Positions 1 through 9,993 of a DNA stretch of 54,316 bases are shown in pieces. The stretch lies in assembly GCA_025363455.1 (NCBI GenBank), contig JANYDW010000006.1, positions 1 through 54,316 on the forward strand, written 5' to 3'. The DNA comes from Oleiharenicola sp. (lineage in GTDB: Bacteria; Verrucomicrobiota; Verrucomicrobiia; Opitutales; Opitutaceae). A program made the position numbers and the translations under genes. The notes under the pieces are model-generated. The model saw only the letters and a program-made list of their open reading frames with translations. It had not been told where the DNA came from and did no database searches. The first letter of the stretch is position 1. Every line of letters begins with the position of its first letter.

Positions 1-188
1 AGCAGCGTCTCCGGGGGGATCGACGGCGCGCCGTCGGCCGCGTAGATCCCGTCAAGATGCGGACTGAGGCTGGTGAGCACCTCATCGCACATCCGCTTGA
101 TCACCCGGATCGGGTGCTGCTCGGGGATCATCGTCTCAACGTTGATCAGGCTGACGAAACAGGGCTGGTTCGGAAGTTGGCCACGCAT
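1..188 (-). CDS. IS5/IS1182-like transposase, N-terminal part, cut by window edge
   Basis: Read on the minus strand from the ATG at 188, the frame stays open to the window edge and gives about 62 residues beginning MRGQLPNQPCFVSLINVE, followed by HPIRVIKRM and PSIPPETLL. This pattern (short N-terminus, HPLR-like motif, PSIPPE motif) is typical of the DUF772-type N-terminal domain of IS5/IS1182-like DDE transposases. The DDE catalytic part would lie to the left of the window, so activity cannot be judged. The sequence just upstream ends in a terminal-repeat-like stretch at about 231-253, which fits the outer end of the element. Family assignment is from memory of the motif; the exact IS group is not certain. 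Confidence 0.75.
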   Translation of the reverse strand, partial: MRGQLPNQPCFVSLINVETMIPEQHPIRVIKRMCDEVLTSLSPHLDGIYAADGAPSIPPETL

Positions 189-253
189 GTTGCCTGCTTC
201 GACGCAGCCCACCGTCAAATGTTCAACCAATGACGGACTTTTTCAGCAGCCTG
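1..253 (-). mobile_element. Terminal part of an insertion sequence
   Basis: The partial transposase is followed, outward, by a stretch at 231-253 (ACTTTTTCAGCAGCC at its core) that resembles the terminal inverted repeats of IS5-type elements, which often end in GGCTGCTGAAAAAGT. A CTAG sits just outside at 254-257 and could be part of a target duplication. Only one end of the element is inside the window, so the inverted partner and the duplication cannot be checked. The element ends only about 65 bases upstream of the first hybrid kinase gene and may affect its promoter. Confidence 0.6.
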
Positions 254-318
254 CTAGGTGTCGTATCGCAACGAGCCAGACGTCCGTGCCCCTGCGAACC
301 ATAGCGGACGTATTTTAG

Positions 319-3300
319 ATGCAACCAATCATCATCCAGATGGTCATCATGCTGCATGCGGCATTTGGCTGCATGTTCCTGCTGCTGTACCGGCAGTATC
401 CGTCAAAGTTCTCACGACTATTGGCGATGGGGTGGATTCTTGAGGCGGTACGTGCCGGCATCATCCTGGCGCAAGTCCCAGCTGTAACGAATTGGTCGTA
501 TCATTGGTATGTCCTGTCCGATTGCCTAGAGGTGGTTGCCGCATGGTGGCTATTGGCCGCTTGCGCCGACTTGATGGAAGTCCGCCTGCCGACATGGTTG
601 GGCCGCTATTATGTCGGAATCAGTGTCCTTTTGATCTTAGGCCTGCGTTATCCGGTAACCTGGCTGCTAACCGCCTGGTTGCACGTGCCTCCGGATCAGA
701 GCGAGTTTGGGACCCGATTTGCGGTGGCGCTGGTCGTCTTTCTGCCCCTGACCGTCATGCGGGCAGCCATTCTTAACTGGTTGGTCCGGTTATGGCGCAA
801 ATCGCGACCGCCGGGTGCCCTATGGGCGATAATATTTGCGGTCCCCTATGTGGTTTTGGCTCTCATCAACCCGATACAGGTGTTTTTCTCCTATTATCCC
901 GACTGGCTATTTTTCTTGTGGGCGATTCGCGTGCTTGGATTTTCACTGGGGCTGGTGACGCTCGTGTTTGACAAGCTGTTGCTGGCACGGCGGGAGGGGG
1001 AGGTGATGATGCGTGAGAACGAGTTGAGATTCCACGCGGTCTTCGCGCAGAGCCCGCTGGCGATCGTGCTGACTACGTTGTCCGAGGGTCGGGTGACTGA
1101 CGCCAACCAAGCGGCGGAAAAATTGCTTGGCTACAAGCTCTCCGAGGTGCGCGGACTGACCACGACTGATATGAAAATCTGGGTCACTCCGGCGGATCGG
1201 GATCGCTACCTGCAGATGCTGCAATCGAACTCGGGCGTGAGTGGGTACGAGGCCCGGTTGCGGGTCAAGGGAGGGGCCGAACTGGATGTCTTGTTCCATG
1301 GCCGGGTGGTCCACATTGGGGGCCTGACGTATGTGCTCAATTCCCTGCTCGATATCACGGAGCGGAAGAAAGTGGCGACGGCACTGCAGCATGAGCAGTC
1401 CCTGGTCAACACCCTGTTCAGCACCATACCCGACTACGTCTACACCAAGGACCGGGAAAGCCGGTTCCGCAGCATCAACCTGATTATGGCCCGGCGTTTC
1501 GGCCTGACGGACACCCAGGGGGCGATCGGCAAAACGGACGCAGATTTTTATAGCGAAGAGCATGCGGGCGAGGCGTTCGTACACGAACAGATGATGATGA
1601 AAACCGGGGAACCTTTGATCAACCTTGAGGAAAGAGAGACCTGGCCCGATGGCCGGGTCACCTGGGTCTCGACCAACAAGGTGCCGCTCCGGGACCGGGC
1701 CGGACAGATCATCGGGCTGATCGGCATTTCCCGCGATATCACCGACCGCAAGCAGGTGGAGGATGCGCTCCGGTTCCGCACGGCCTTCTTTGAAGCCCAA
1801 GTGGACTCCGCCCTCGACGGCATCCTGGTGGTGGACAGCTCCGGGCGGAAAATCCTACAGAATCGGCGCATGGCCGAGGTGTGGAAAATCCCGCCCGAGG
1901 TCGTCGAGGACAAAGACGATGCCCGCCAGGTCAGATTCGTCACCGCGCGGACGAAAAACCCGCAACAATTCGTGGAAAAGGTCGTCCACCTCTATTCCCA
2001 TCCCGCCGAGATCAGCCGGGACATCATCGAGCTGGTCGACGGGACGATTCTGGATCGCTACTCGGCCCCCGTGTCCGACAAGGAGGGCAAATATTACGGC
2101 CGTATCTGGACGTTCCGGGACGTCACCGAGAACCGGAAGGCAGAGGAATTGGTGCGACATCTCGCCGCCTTCCCGGAGTTGAACCCGAACCCGGTGCTGG
2201 AATTTAATCGGGACGGCACACTGGCCTACCAGAATCCGGCGGCGGTTTCGATGGCGAAGAAAGTGGGCCATGCCGGCATCGAGCAGTTGTTGCCGGCAGG
2301 GACGGCGGCCATTGTGACGACCTGTCTTGCCAGCGGTCAGCCGCGGCTGCGCCTTGAGACCGCGCCCGGCCAGAGCAAGCTTTCCTGGTCCTTTTATCCC
2401 ATCACGGGCCAGCAGGTGGTGCATTGCTACGTCGGGGACATCACCGACCGCCAGTCACTGGAGGAGCAATTGCGGCAGGCGCAAAAAATGGAAGCGATCG
2501 GGCAGCTGGCCGGCGGCGTCGCGCACGATTTCAACAACATGCTGACCGCCATCATCGGTCACCTGGGGCTGCTGCGCGAGAATCCCAAGGTCACGAACGA
2601 AATCGACGAGTCGCTCAGCGAGATTTCGGCGGCGGCCAACCGGGCCGCCAAGCTGACGAGCCAGCTGCTGGCGTTCAGCCGGCGCCAGGTGCTCAGTACC
2701 AGCGCGCTGGACCTGAATGAGGTCGTGACGCACCTGACCAAGATGTTGCGCCGGATCTTGGGCGAGCACGTGATCATGCAGCTCGACTTCGCCCCCGAGC
2801 CGCTGACTTTTCAAGGCGATGCCGGACTGATGGAGCAGGTGCTGGTCAATCTGGCCGTCAACGCGCGGGACGCCATGCCCGAGGGCGGCACCCTGAAGAT
2901 CACCACCCGGAGCGTGACGCATCGGCCGCCGTCGACGAACGAGCAGCGCGGCCCGCAGCAATCGGCGCCGTATGTCCGGCTTTCCGTCGGCGATACGGGC
3001 ATCGGGATATTGCCCGAGATCCGGGCCAAGATTTTCGAGCCATTCTTCACCACCAAGGAAGTGGGCAAGGGCACGGGGCTGGGTCTGGCCACGGTGTTCG
3101 GCATCGTGCAGCAGCACAACGGCTGGATTGAGGTGGAGAGCGAACCGGGGCACGGTGCGACCTTTCATATTTATCTTCCCCGACTGGCGGTGGATCCCGC
3201 GGTCGTGCCCGTACCGCAACCGGTATTCGTCCCCCGGGGAAGGAATGAGCTGGTGTTGCTGGTGGAGGATGAACCGGCGGTGCAGGAAATGGGCATGCAG

Positions 3301-3648
3301 GCCCTCCGCCGGCAGGGCTACCGGGTCGTGAGCGCCTCCAATGGCCGGGCGGCCCTCGAGGTCTGGGCCCAACACAAGGACGAAATCGCCTTGCTGCTAA
3401 CCGACATGATCATGCCTGAGGGCATCTCCGGGCAGCAGCTCGCCCGGCAGCTGCTGGAGGAAAAGCCCGCCTTGAAAGTCATTTACTCCAGCGGTTACAA
3501 CGCCGAGATCGCGGGCAAGGAGCTGAAGCTGACGGACGGAGTCAACTACCTCGCGAAGCCCTATGAGCTCGAACGCCTTTACCGGACGGTGCGGGCCGCG
3601 CTCGATGGCACCCGCAGCCCGAGCCGGCCACCATTTGGGGAGGGTTAA
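319..3648 (+). CDS. Membrane-bound PAS hybrid histidine kinase with C-terminal receiver
   Basis: The 1109-residue protein is a hybrid two-component sensor. Residues 1 to about 235 form an N-terminal membrane domain with about seven hydrophobic segments. Four PAS-like segments follow, starting near residues 234, 361, 487 and 614. The HisKA domain carries the phospho-accepting H-box GGVAHDFNN with His736. The ATPase domain shows an N-box ([11 protein letters not shown]), a G1 box (GDTGIGI) and a G2 box (GKGTGLGL). The C-terminal receiver (about 976-1095) has the acidic pair VEDE and the phospho-acceptor Asp1029 in LLLTDMIMP. There is no DNA-binding output domain, so it must signal through a partner or act on phosphorelay proteins. 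The sensed signal is unknown. The membrane part is visibly less GC-rich than the kinase part. An insertion-sequence end lies just upstream and a related soluble kinase just downstream. Confidence 0.93.
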   Translation: MQPIIIQMVIMLHAAFGCMFLLLYRQYPSKFSRLLAMGWILEAVRAGIILAQVPAVTNWSYHWYVLSDCLEVVAAWWLLAACADLMEVRLPTWLGRYYVGISVLLILGLRYPVTWLLTAWLHVPPDQSEFGTRFAVALVVFLPLTVMRAAILNWLVRLWRKSRPPGALWAIIFAVPYVVLALINPIQVFFSYYPDWLFFLWAIRVLGFSLGLVTLVFDKLLLARREGEVMMRENELRFHAVFAQSPLAIVLTTLSEGRVTDANQAAEKLLGYKLSEVRGLTTTDMKIWVTPADRDRYLQMLQSNSGVSGYEARLRVKGGAELDVLFHGRVVHIGGLTYVLNSLLDITERKKVATALQHEQSLVNTLFSTIPDYVYTKDRESRFRSINLIMARRFGLTDTQGAIGKTDADFYSEEHAGEAFVHEQMMMKTGEPLINLEERETWPDGRVTWVSTNKVPLRDRAGQIIGLIGISRDITDRKQVEDALRFRTAFFEAQVDSALDGILVVDSSGRKILQNRRMAEVWKIPPEVVEDKDDARQVRFVTARTKNPQQFVEKVVHLYSHPAEISRDIIELVDGTILDRYSAPVSDKEGKYYGRIWTFRDVTENRKAEELVRHLAAFPELNPNPVLEFNRDGTLAYQNPAAVSMAKKVGHAGIEQLLPAGTAAIVTTCLASGQPRLRLETAPGQSKLSWSFYPITGQQVVHCYVGDITDRQSLEEQLRQAQKMEAIGQLAGGVAHDFNNMLTAIIGHLGLLRENPKVTNEIDESLSEISAAANRAAKLTSQLLAFSRRQVLSTSALDLNEVVTHLTKMLRRILGEHVIMQLDFAPEPLTFQGDAGLMEQVLVNLAVNARDAMPEGGTLKITTRSVTHRPPSTNEQRGPQQSAPYVRLSVGDTGIGILPEIRAKIFEPFFTTKEVGKGTGLGLATVFGIVQQHNGWIEVESEPGHGATFHIYLPRLAVDPAVVPVPQPVFVPRGRNELVLLVEDEPAVQEMGMQALRRQGYRVVSASNGRAALEVWAQHKDEIALLLTDMIMPEGISGQQLARQLLEEKPALKVIYSSGYNAEIAGKELKLTDGVNYLAKPYELERLYRTVRAALDGTRSPSRPPFGEG

Positions 3649-3821
3649 GCAGCCTCGGCGATAAACGATCGGGGCGCGGGGTGCACGCTTGCGTTGTCCA
3701 TGGTAACGGGCAAAATATCACCTGATCCGCCAGGTTGGGCCACCCCGGATCACTCCTGAGTGAAAACCATTCCACAATCGCCACGCTCCATGAGGATTGG
3801 ACGCACCCGCCTGGGACATTC

Positions 3822-6536
3822 ATGACGGTCCCGGGGACATCGGACGATACGCGGCGGCAGGAGGCGCTGCGGCGCTATGAGGAACTGGAACTGCTCTACC
3901 GGACCGCGCCCGTCGGCCTGGCCCTAATCGACCGTGAGCTACGTCACATCCGGATCAACGACCGCCTGGCCGCCTTCAACGGCCGGCCGGCGGTGGAACA
4001 CATCGGGCGTACCATTTATGAAATGGCACCGCTGATCGCACCTGAGCTTGAGAAACATTTCCGCCACATTTTTGAGACCGGCCAGCCGGTGCTCAATATC
4101 GAGATCCATGGCGCGGGCACGGCGGAGTTCCCGGAGGAAACCGATTCACTGGGACAGTATTATCCGGTGAACGCCGCCGACGGCCACGTCGTGGCGATCT
4201 CGGTGATCGTGGTGGATATCACCCAGCACAAGCAGGTGGAGCGAATCCTCAGGCAGGAGCGCGATTTTTCCGATGCGATGATCAGCAGCCTGCCCGGGGT
4301 GTTCTATCTGTATGATGAGAGCCGGAAATTCCTCCGGTGGAACAAGAACTTGGAACAGGTGACGGGCTACACGGCGACCGAGATCGCGGTGATGAGTCCC
4401 CTCGATTTTTTCGCCGGAGCCGACAAGCAGCTGGTCGACGCCCGGATTGTTGAAACGTTCCAGCAGGGCGCGTCCAGCGCGGAAGCGGGCTTTGTGGCCA
4501 AGGACGGCCGCGTCGTCCCCTACTACTTTACCGGAGTGCGGGCCCGATTTGACGGACGAACCTGCCTGATCGGCGTGGGCATTGACCTCACGGAGCGCCG
4601 GCGGGCGGAGGAGGCCCGCCAGCTGACCGAGGCGCGCTACCGTGCACTGTTCGAGTATGCGCCGGATGGCATTGTGATCGCCGATCCGCAGGGCTGCTAC
4701 CTCGCCGCCAACGCCAGCATCGGCCGCATGCTGGGCTATGCGCCGCAGGAACTCATCGGCCGGAATGCCAGGGACATTGTCGCCCCGGCGGAAGTCTCCC
4801 ACATCGCATCGGCCTTAAGCGAAATCAAAGCCCAGGCCGATTATCACCGGGAATGGCGGTTCCAGCGTAAGGACGGAACAATTTTCGCGGCGGAGGTGAT
4901 CGCGACCATGATGCCCGATGGCAATCTCCTGGCCATGATCCGCGACATCACCGAGCGTAAGATGGCCGAAATCTCGCTGCGGCTCAGCGAGCAGCGTTTC
5001 CGGCAGCTGGCCGAGAATATCAACGAGATTTTCTGGATCACCGACCTGGCCAAGGAGCAAATGTACTACATCAGCCCGGCCTATGAGAAAATCTGGGGGC
5101 GCACCTGCGAGGACCTCTACAAGTCGCCCAAGACCTGGCTCGAGGCGATACATCCCGACGATCGCGAGCGGGTCGCGCAGGCCGCCCAGACCAAGCAACT
5201 CCGGGGCGAATACGAGGAAACCTACCGCGTGATCCGGCCGGACGGGACCATTCGTTGGGTGCGCGACCGCGCCTTCCCGGTGGCGGACGAGCAGGGAGAA
5301 ATATACCGGGTGGTCGGCACGGCGCAGGACATCACGGAACGGAAACAACTGGAGGAGCAACTCCGGCAGTCGCAGAAAATGGAGGCGATCGGCCAGCTCT
5401 CGGGCGGCGTCGCACACGATTTCAACAACCTGCTCACCGTCATCAATGGGCACATCGGATTACTGCAGATGAGGGGCCAGGTGTCGCCCGAGATTGCCAA
5501 CTCGATCGAACAGATCGCCGCGGCGACCAACCGGGCGGGCAACCTGACCCGGCAGCTGCTGACCTTCAGCCGCCAGCAAGTCATGCAGCAGGCCGAGCAT
5601 AATCTGAGCGGCCTGGTGGCCAACCTGGTGAAAATGCTGCGGCGATTGCTGAACGAGGACATCGACCTGCAGGTGATCTACGCGCCCCAGCCGCTCGCGA
5701 TCCGGGCGGACGAGGGCATGGTGGAACAGATACTGCTCAACCTGGTGGTCAACGCCCGCGATGCCATGCCCAAGGGGGGTATGTTGCGGATCACGACAGA
5801 GGCCGCCGACCTCGCGGAGGTTACCGCACCGATGGCGACCCCGGCCCGGCCGGGCTCTTTTGCCTGCCTGGTGGTAAGCGATACGGGTACCGGCATTGAA
5901 CCGGCGGTCTTGCCGCGGATTTTCGAGCCGTTTTTCACCACCAAGGAAGTGGGCAAGGGCACGGGGTTGGGGCTGGCGACCGTTTACGGTATCATGCAAC
6001 AGCACGGAGGCTGGATCGACGTGGCGAGCGACGTGGGGCATGGCACCACCTTCCGGGCCTATTTTCCCCGCCTCGACTCGATCCTGCCCGAGGTCGTCGC
6101 AGCGGGGGCGGTTGTCATCAAGGGCGGGCACGAGACCATTCTCTTCGTGGAGGACGAGGAGGCGGTGCGCAACCTGGGGCAGGCGGTCTTGGCGAACTTG
6201 GGCTACCGGGTGATTGTCGCGGACAACGGACAGGCGGCGCTGCAACTGTGGCAAATTCACCAGCATGAGATCGATTTGCTGCTGACGGACATGGTCATGC
6301 CCGGCGGCGTCAATGGACTTCAATTGGCCGAGCGGCTACTGGCGGGACATCCGCGGCTGCCGGTCATTTACATGAGTGGATACAGTCACGAAGTGGCGGG
6401 AAAAAACTTTCCGCTGGAAGAAGGGCGCAACTACCTGGCCAAGCCATTCGATCTCGCCAAGCTCGCCGCGACCGTTCGAGCCCGGTTGGACAAGAATGGC
6501 AGTCGCACTCCCTTTGCGGGTCCATCGACCGGTTGA
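3822..6536 (+). CDS. Soluble PAS hybrid histidine kinase with C-terminal receiver
   Basis: A 904-residue hybrid sensor without transmembrane segments, so probably cytoplasmic. Four PAS-type segments begin near residues 15, 150, 270 and 391. The HisKA H-box GGVAHDFNN holds His532. The ATPase domain has [18 protein letters not shown] and GKGTGLGL. The receiver near the C-terminus has FVEDEE and the phospho-acceptor Asp823 in LLLTDMVMP. The catalytic core closely resembles that of the upstream kinase (QKMEAIGQL followed by GGVAHDFNN in both), which suggests a tandem duplication with exchange of the sensor part. I chose the ATG at 3822; an in-frame TTG at 3735 would add 29 residues with no domain character. 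No DNA-binding output domain is present. Confidence 0.92.
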   Translation: MTVPGTSDDTRRQEALRRYEELELLYRTAPVGLALIDRELRHIRINDRLAAFNGRPAVEHIGRTIYEMAPLIAPELEKHFRHIFETGQPVLNIEIHGAGTAEFPEETDSLGQYYPVNAADGHVVAISVIVVDITQHKQVERILRQERDFSDAMISSLPGVFYLYDESRKFLRWNKNLEQVTGYTATEIAVMSPLDFFAGADKQLVDARIVETFQQGASSAEAGFVAKDGRVVPYYFTGVRARFDGRTCLIGVGIDLTERRRAEEARQLTEARYRALFEYAPDGIVIADPQGCYLAANASIGRMLGYAPQELIGRNARDIVAPAEVSHIASALSEIKAQADYHREWRFQRKDGTIFAAEVIATMMPDGNLLAMIRDITERKMAEISLRLSEQRFRQLAENINEIFWITDLAKEQMYYISPAYEKIWGRTCEDLYKSPKTWLEAIHPDDRERVAQAAQTKQLRGEYEETYRVIRPDGTIRWVRDRAFPVADEQGEIYRVVGTAQDITERKQLEEQLRQSQKMEAIGQLSGGVAHDFNNLLTVINGHIGLLQMRGQVSPEIANSIEQIAAATNRAGNLTRQLLTFSRQQVMQQAEHNLSGLVANLVKMLRRLLNEDIDLQVIYAPQPLAIRADEGMVEQILLNLVVNARDAMPKGGMLRITTEAADLAEVTAPMATPARPGSFACLVVSDTGTGIEPAVLPRIFEPFFTTKEVGKGTGLGLATVYGIMQQHGGWIDVASDVGHGTTFRAYFPRLDSILPEVVAAGAVVIKGGHETILFVEDEEAVRNLGQAVLANLGYRVIVADNGQAALQLWQIHQHEIDLLLTDMVMPGGVNGLQLAERLLAGHPRLPVIYMSGYSHEVAGKNFPLEEGRNYLAKPFDLAKLAATVRARLDKNGSRTPFAGPSTG

Positions 6537-6587
6537 GCCCGGGAATTTGCATTTGCGGGCCGGGCCAAGGCGCCGCATCACAAGCAC

Positions 6588-7232
6588 GTGAAAATCCATG
6601 TGTTGCCGTCCGGCCCGATTCAAACCAACGGTTACCTGCTGACCGACCCCACGCTCGGCGAAGCGGTGCTGGTGGACGCCCCGGGCGGCATCATGACCAA
6701 AATTCAACCGCTACTGGCGAAGGAAAACTGCAAATTGACGGAGCTTTGGTTGACGCACGGTCATTGGGATCACATGCAGGATGGGGCCGAGGTAAAGAAG
6801 GCGACGGGAGCCGTGGTCCGCGCCCATCGCGCCGACCAGGCGTTGATCGAGACGCCTGAGATCATGGAAGGCTTCATGGGCCAACGCATGGGCCTGGTGG
6901 GGGTAAAGGTGGATGCCTGGCTGGAGCAGGGGGAGTGTTTCAAGGCGCTTGGCCGGGAATTCGAGGTGCGCCATGTGCCGGGCCATTGCCCGGGCAACAT
7001 TCTCTTTTATCAGCCCGGAGGCAAAGCGGCCTTCGTGGGTGATGCGCTTTTCAACAGCGGGGTCGGCCGATGGGACCTGCCCGGCGGTAGCTTCGAGCTT
7101 CTCGAGCGGTCGATTCGTGAACAAATCTACACGCTGCCGGATGAGACGATCGTTTTTCCCGGACACGGCCAGCGCACCACCGTGGGCGCGGAGAAGGAGA
7201 CCAATCCCTACGTGGCGGCGACCGTCTCATGA
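6588..7232 (+). CDS. MBL-fold metallo-hydrolase, glyoxalase II-like
   Basis: A 214-residue metallo-beta-lactamase-fold hydrolase. The metal-binding set is complete: THGHWDH gives His57, His59, Asp61 and His62, PGHCPGN gives His133, FVGDALF gives Asp152 and PGHG gives His193. This spacing is that of the glyoxalase II/YcbL-type group, which usually hydrolyses thioesters such as S-lactoylglutathione, but the substrate cannot be read from sequence. The C-terminal glutathione-binding domain of classic glyoxalase II is missing, as in YcbL-like proteins. The start is a GTG at 6588. The gene follows the second hybrid kinase by 51 bases on the same strand and precedes ribD. Confidence 0.88.
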   Translation: MKIHVLPSGPIQTNGYLLTDPTLGEAVLVDAPGGIMTKIQPLLAKENCKLTELWLTHGHWDHMQDGAEVKKATGAVVRAHRADQALIETPEIMEGFMGQRMGLVGVKVDAWLEQGECFKALGREFEVRHVPGHCPGNILFYQPGGKAAFVGDALFNSGVGRWDLPGGSFELLERSIREQIYTLPDETIVFPGHGQRTTVGAEKETNPYVAATVS

Positions 7233-7258
7233 AGGACTTCCCCGAATTCATTTTCACT

Positions 7259-7316
7259 GTAGCGGCGGTCTATGACTACCGAAACACCCAGACGGCGGTC
7301 ATAGACCGCCGCTACA
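7259..7316. repeat. Palindromic element, family A (full)
   Basis: Perfect 19-bp inverted arms at 7259-7277 and 7298-7316, with the core AGCGGCGGTCTATGAC and a 20-nt loop. The same core recurs at 29384-29454 (full), 30594-30616 (half) and 42131-42154 (half). The right arm ends four bases before the ribD start codon, so ribD has no ordinary Shine-Dalgarno sequence. Confidence 0.92.
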
Positions 7317-7320
7317 AGTC

Positions 7321-8487
7321 ATGATCGACGCAGAGGTTCATGCTGCTTTCATGCGGCGGGCGATCGAACTGGCCCGCAGCGTCTGGGGGACGACCCACCC
7401 GAACCCGATGGTCGGCGCGCTCATTGTTGAGGACGGCGAGGGGGTGGCCGAGGGTGCGACCTCGCCGGCCGGCGGCCCGCATGCGGAGATCAACGCGCTC
7501 CAGGCGCTCGGCCGGAAGCCAAAACCCGGCGCGGCGATGTATGTCACGCTCGAGCCCTGCTGCACCCACGGGCGGACGCCGCCTTGCACCGACGCCATCG
7601 TGGACGCCGGCATTACTCGCGTGGTCGTGGGCGCCACCGATCCGAATCCGGCGCACGCCGGCAAAGGCTACGAGCTGCTGCGCGCGGGCGGCGTCGAGGT
7701 TATCCAGGGGGTGTTGGAGGCGGAGTGCACCGACCTGAACCTGATTTTCAACCACTGGATCACCACGGGGCGGCCTTTGTTCGCCGCCAAGTCGGGAGTG
7801 ACGCTCGACGGCAAGGTGGCGACCCGCACCGGTGATTCCAAGTGGATCACCAGCGAGGCGGCGCGGGCCAACGGTCATGCCTGGCGGCGTTATTTTCCCG
7901 CGATCGCGGTCGGGGCGGGAACGGTGCGGTCCGACAATCCGCGGCTGACCGCGCGGGTAAACGGCACGGAATGGTGTCCGTGGCGGTTCGTCTTCGATGG
8001 CCTGCTGCGCTCGGTGACGGACAAGTCGATGCCCGGCGTTTTCACCGACGAGTTCCGCGAGCGGACCATCGTGGTGACGACCCCGCATGGTGGGCTGGGC
8101 TATGTGCGCAAGCTCAACGCCATGGGGGTGAAGGCCTGGGTGCTCAACTCATCCACGCCCAAGGTGAACTTCCTGGACTTCCGCGCCCGCTGCGCGCAGG
8201 AGGGAATCACGGGGGTTTTCTTCGAAGGGGGGGCGCAACTCCTCAGCGAACTGCTGCAGGCGCGCGAGCTGGATTACTTGTTCACTTATCACGCCCCCGT
8301 GCTTTTTGCGGACGACAAGGGCAAGGCCATCCTCCGCGGATTGCGCACCGAGACCCTGGAGAACGCGATCCGGCTGCATACGGTGCGGCACGAGGTGCAC
8401 GGCGACGACGCGTTGATGCGCGGCTACGTCAGCTACCCGGAGAAGTTGTACGTGGATGAGGCGACCTTCAACCGGAAGGTCTATTGA
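7321..8487 (+). CDS. ribD: Bifunctional riboflavin deaminase/reductase RibD
   Basis: RibD carries out two steps of riboflavin synthesis in the cytoplasm: deamination of the pyrimidine derived from GTP, then NADPH-dependent reduction of its ribose side chain. The 388-residue protein has both domains. The N-terminal deaminase (about 1-150) shows zinc ligands in PHAEINAL (His54, with catalytic Glu56) and in LEPCCTHGRTPPC (Cys80 and Cys89). The C-terminal reductase domain starts near AKSGVTLDGKVATRTGDSKW and runs to the end. The length fits the family (about 360-390). The other rib genes are not in the window. A perfect palindrome ends four bases before the ATG, so translation may depend on that structure or be SD-independent. 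Confidence 0.95.
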   Translation: MIDAEVHAAFMRRAIELARSVWGTTHPNPMVGALIVEDGEGVAEGATSPAGGPHAEINALQALGRKPKPGAAMYVTLEPCCTHGRTPPCTDAIVDAGITRVVVGATDPNPAHAGKGYELLRAGGVEVIQGVLEAECTDLNLIFNHWITTGRPLFAAKSGVTLDGKVATRTGDSKWITSEAARANGHAWRRYFPAIAVGAGTVRSDNPRLTARVNGTEWCPWRFVFDGLLRSVTDKSMPGVFTDEFRERTIVVTTPHGGLGYVRKLNAMGVKAWVLNSSTPKVNFLDFRARCAQEGITGVFFEGGAQLLSELLQARELDYLFTYHAPVLFADDKGKAILRGLRTETLENAIRLHTVRHEVHGDDALMRGYVSYPEKLYVDEATFNRKVY

Positions 8488-8518
8488 TGAGCCACGATTC
8501 TCAAACCAAGGAGATTTT

Positions 8519-8630
8519 GGCCACAAAAAGTCACAAGAATCCGACGGCCGGCGATCGTTTCAATCCGCCTATCGGCGCGCGGAACTTCTGCGGCTGCGGT
8601 GGTAATTATGTTTGTGACTTTTCGTGGCTT
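8519..8630. repeat. Palindromic element, family G
   Basis: Inverted arms at 8519-8538 (GGCCACAAAAAGTCACAAGA) and 8611-8630 pair over about 20 bp with a loop of about 70 nt that is itself GC-rich. A related element with the same GCCAC...CACAA architecture lies at 43421-43533. It fills the gap between ribD and rdgB. Confidence 0.8.
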
Positions 8631-8652
8631 AAATGGGTTGGAGGCATTTTCC

Positions 8653-9318
8653 GTGGCTGAGCCGGTTCTCAAAGCTTCGGGCCTGAGCCAACCGGAATCC
8701 CGCGGGACCGCGCCACCCCGCCCTCAAGTGATCCACCTCGCGACTGGCAATGCGCACAAGGTGGCCGAATTCCAGCGCCTCGCAGACGAGTCGGGTCTGC
8801 CGGTGAAAATCGTGCCCGCTGCGCACATGCCGCCGGTGGACGAGGACACGGGGACCTTTGCGGGCAACGCGCGGAAGAAGGCGCTGGCCTTGAAAGCGCT
8901 GCTGCCGTGGGACACCTGGGTGCTGGCCGACGATAGCGGCGTCTGCGTGGAAGCTCTTGGCGGTGCGCCCGGGGTGGAGTCAGCCTATTATGCCGGGCCG
9001 CAGCACGACAGCGCGGCCAACCTGCGCAAGCTGACCGAGGTCATGCGGGAAGTGCCCGCGGGCCGGCGGGCGGCGTATTTCCATTGCGTGCTGCTGTTGC
9101 GCGGACCGGACGGACAGGAGCGGGTGTTTGAGGGTCGGTGCGAGGGCGTGCTGGCCCGCGAACCGGTCGGGGGTCAAGGCTTCGGCTATGATCCGTTGTT
9201 CATCCCGGCGGGACATGAGCGCACCTATGCGCAATTATCCGAGTCCGAGAAAAACCTGATCAGCCATCGCGCGCGGGCGTGGGCGGGCTTGGCCGCCCAT
9301 CTTAGGAGTTTCCCGTGA
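8653..9318 (+). CDS. rdgB: RdgB/HAM1-type non-canonical purine NTP pyrophosphatase
   Basis: This enzyme hydrolyses dITP, ITP and XTP to monophosphates and so keeps deaminated purines out of DNA and RNA. Family motifs are clear: LATGNAHKVAEF near the start, a conserved ADDSGVCVEALGGAPGVES block, FGYDPLF, and SEKNLISHRARA close to the end. I chose the GTG at 8653 because GGAGG at 8640-8644 lies eight bases upstream, giving 221 residues; a GTG at 8728 would give about 196 residues, closer to the E. coli length, but has no ribosome-binding site. The extra N-terminal 25 residues are not conserved. The gene converges with the response-regulator gene, with only six bases between their stops. Confidence 0.93.
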   Translation: MAEPVLKASGLSQPESRGTAPPRPQVIHLATGNAHKVAEFQRLADESGLPVKIVPAAHMPPVDEDTGTFAGNARKKALALKALLPWDTWVLADDSGVCVEALGGAPGVESAYYAGPQHDSAANLRKLTEVMREVPAGRRAAYFHCVLLLRGPDGQERVFEGRCEGVLAREPVGGQGFGYDPLFIPAGHERTYAQLSESEKNLISHRARAWAGLAAHLRSFP

Positions 9319-9324
9319 GGCGGC

Positions 9325-9993
9325 TCAGCCCTCTGGGGTCTGGCCAGATTCGGCAAAGAGCGCTGCAGCCTGGGTACGGCGCGTGATGTTCAGCTTGCTG
9401 AAGATGGTGGCGAGGTAGTTTTTCACGGTCTTCTCGGTCAAGCCGAGTTGGTCGCCGATTTCTTTGTTCGTGAGGCCGCTGGTGAGCAGGGCGACCACGC
9501 GCCGTTCCTGGGGAGAGAGCAGTCGCAGCTTCTCCGCGGAGGTGGTCTGCCCGCGGTGCTTCACCAGATTCAGTACCTGTGCGGCCATGGAAGGATCGAG
9601 CACAGAATCCCCGCGGGCCACAGCCCGCAAGGCCGCTGCCAGGGAAGCGCCATCGTTTTCCTTGAGCAGGTATCCCTTGGCCCCGGCCGCGATGGCGTCG
9701 TGCATATGGCGCTCGCTGCTGCTGGAGGTAAGAATCAGCACCGGGGTGCCGGGACGGGCCTTCAGCAGTTCGCGGCAGACCAGCAGGCCGGATTTGTCCG
9801 GCAGATGCAGGTCGAGCATGACGACGTCCGGCTTGAGCCGGATAACGGCCTCGAGCCCGGCGGCCGCGGTGCCGGCTTCACCGACGATGGCAAGGTCGGG
9901 GCAATCCTCGAGCGCGCTGCGCAGGCCAAGGCGGATGATCGGGCTGTCATCGATCAGCAGGACGCGGATGGTCTTGGCCGGAGGAGCGCTCAT
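9325..9993 (-). CDS. NarL/FixJ-type response regulator
   Basis: A 222-residue response regulator. The receiver domain (about 8-125) has the acidic pair LLIDDS, the phospho-acceptor Asp61 in VVMLDLHLPD, a conserved Thr/Ser in LILTSSSS and Lys in KGYLLKEND. The LuxR-type helix-turn-helix (about 155-215) reads LSPQERRVVALL, then GLTNKEIGDQLGLTEKTVKN. It should bind DNA and regulate transcription when phosphorylated. The start codon overlaps the stop of the upstream kinase gene by four bases (ATGA), so the two are translationally coupled and are very probably cognate partners. Regulated genes are unknown. Confidence 0.94.
   Translation of the reverse strand: MSAPPAKTIRVLLIDDSPIIRLGLRSALEDCPDLAIVGEAGTAAAGLEAVIRLKPDVVMLDLHLPDKSGLLVCRELLKARPGTPVLILTSSSSERHMHDAIAAGAKGYLLKENDGASLAAALRAVARGDSVLDPSMAAQVLNLVKHRGQTTSAEKLRLLSPQERRVVALLTSGLTNKEIGDQLGLTEKTVKNYLATIFSKLNITRRTQAAALFAESGQTPEG

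Noticed and set aside
943..1800. Long open frame antisense to the first hybrid kinase
   Set aside because: High GC makes long antisense frames common; the plus strand shows clear PAS and kinase motifs, the antisense reading no domain.
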